Positions 6,217 to 6,416 of a stretch of 6,416 nucleotides of DNA are shown here, one piece after another. Location of the stretch: positions 1 through 6,416 of the forward strand of contig JAUXCI010000148.1 of the NCBI GenBank assembly GCA_030618945.1. Reading direction: 5' to 3'. Each line of letters starts with the position of its first letter. The first letter of the stretch is position 1. A program made the position numbers and the translations under genes. Below the pieces are notes generated by a model that saw nothing but the letters and a program-made list of their open reading frames with translations, did not search any database and was not told where the DNA came from. Origin of the DNA: Flavobacteriaceae bacterium (GTDB lineage: Bacteria > Bacteroidota > Bacteroidia > Flavobacteriales > Flavobacteriaceae).

Positions 6217-6416
6217 CCGGTTTCTTTAGATTAGAAATTTCTACAAAAACAAGGTTTAATTATTATTTGTCAAGGACATTGTTTAGGCAATCCATGTTTT
6301 TTATTTATATTTGGATCATGTTAAAATCCCCCTCAGCTATTGCAAAGCCATCAAATGGAACCATATTTTATAATCGGTTTATTCGGTATATTAAGGTAGG
6401 GTCCTTTCTTCATATC
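6217..6416. other. Region after ruvC without a supported gene
   Basis: These 200 bases hold a 12-bp AT-rich palindrome (TAGAAATTTCTA, 6232-6243), the terminator-like hairpin above, and a perfect TAnnTTTG match (TATATTTG, 6306-6313) without a well-placed -33 element. A plus-strand frame is open from an ATG at 6318 (or 6294) to the window edge, with at most 41 codons seen. On the minus strand a 20-codon frame starts near the right edge and stops. Neither resembles a protein I know, so neither is called as a gene. Confidence 0.5.
6274..6302 (+). terminator. Possible ruvC terminator
   Basis: GGACATTG (6274-6281) can pair with CAATCC (6288-6293) as a 6-bp stem with a 2-base bulge and a 6-base loop. 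Three bases later a run of six T follows (6297-6302). The place, 57 bases after the ruvC stop, and the T-run fit an intrinsic terminator. The stem is short and imperfect. Confidence 0.35.

Noticed and set aside
6232..6243. 12-bp palindrome TAGAAATTTCTA after ruvC as a regulator site
   Set aside because: It is nearly all A/T, stands downstream of a gene, and such palindromes are expected by chance in DNA of this composition.
6294..6416. Plus-strand open frame running off the right edge
   Set aside because: Only 41 codons are visible, no family is recognised, and its first ATG overlaps a likely ruvC terminator. The TATATTTG element just before the second ATG is not enough support.

Overview
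The window looks like ordinary chromosomal DNA from a member of the Bacteroidota, most like a flavobacterium-type lineage. The sequence is AT-rich and genes lack Shine-Dalgarno sequences. Some promoter candidates fit the TTTG / TAnnTTTG pattern of that phylum. The gene families also fit: a DUF456 protein with the Bacteroidota-style LDYIIP...KKFGGSK segment, a lipoprotein with a TonB-C-like domain, and a GT2 / flippase-like pair next to ruvC. I inferred the taxonomy from these traits and not from a search.

Layout. Positions 1-1346 (+) hold the end of a [NiFe]-hydrogenase maturation operon: the C-terminal 105 residues of HypD, then complete HypE two bases later. Facing it at 1365-2075 (-) is a UreH-type nickel permease with a very histidine-rich cytoplasmic loop. 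This fits nickel supply for the hydrogenase that the Hyp proteins mature. Positions 2216-2740 (-) hold a DUF456 membrane protein gene interrupted by two in-frame TGA codons near its start. Positions 3003-3488 (+) encode a small lipoprotein with a TonB-C-like domain.

Positions 3492-5605 (-) are a two-gene operon: a flippase-like membrane protein of the lysylphosphatidylglycerol synthase TM-region (YbhN/AglD-like) family, then a membrane-anchored family 2 glycosyltransferase that overlaps it by 4 bp (ATGA). Together they probably make or export a membrane glycolipid or glycan; the product cannot be read from sequence. Divergent from this operon, across 59 bp, is ruvC (5665-6216, +), the Holliday-junction resolvase. 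The last 200 bp hold a weak terminator-like hairpin and no gene I can support.

I see no CRISPR array, transposon, phage gene, RNA gene or defence system, and no convincing undescribed system. The points most worth a second look are the doubly TGA-interrupted DUF456 gene, the hyp/nickel-permease pairing, the uncharacterised glycosyltransferase/flippase-like pair, and the 8-bp-arm dyad in the divergent ruvC promoter region.
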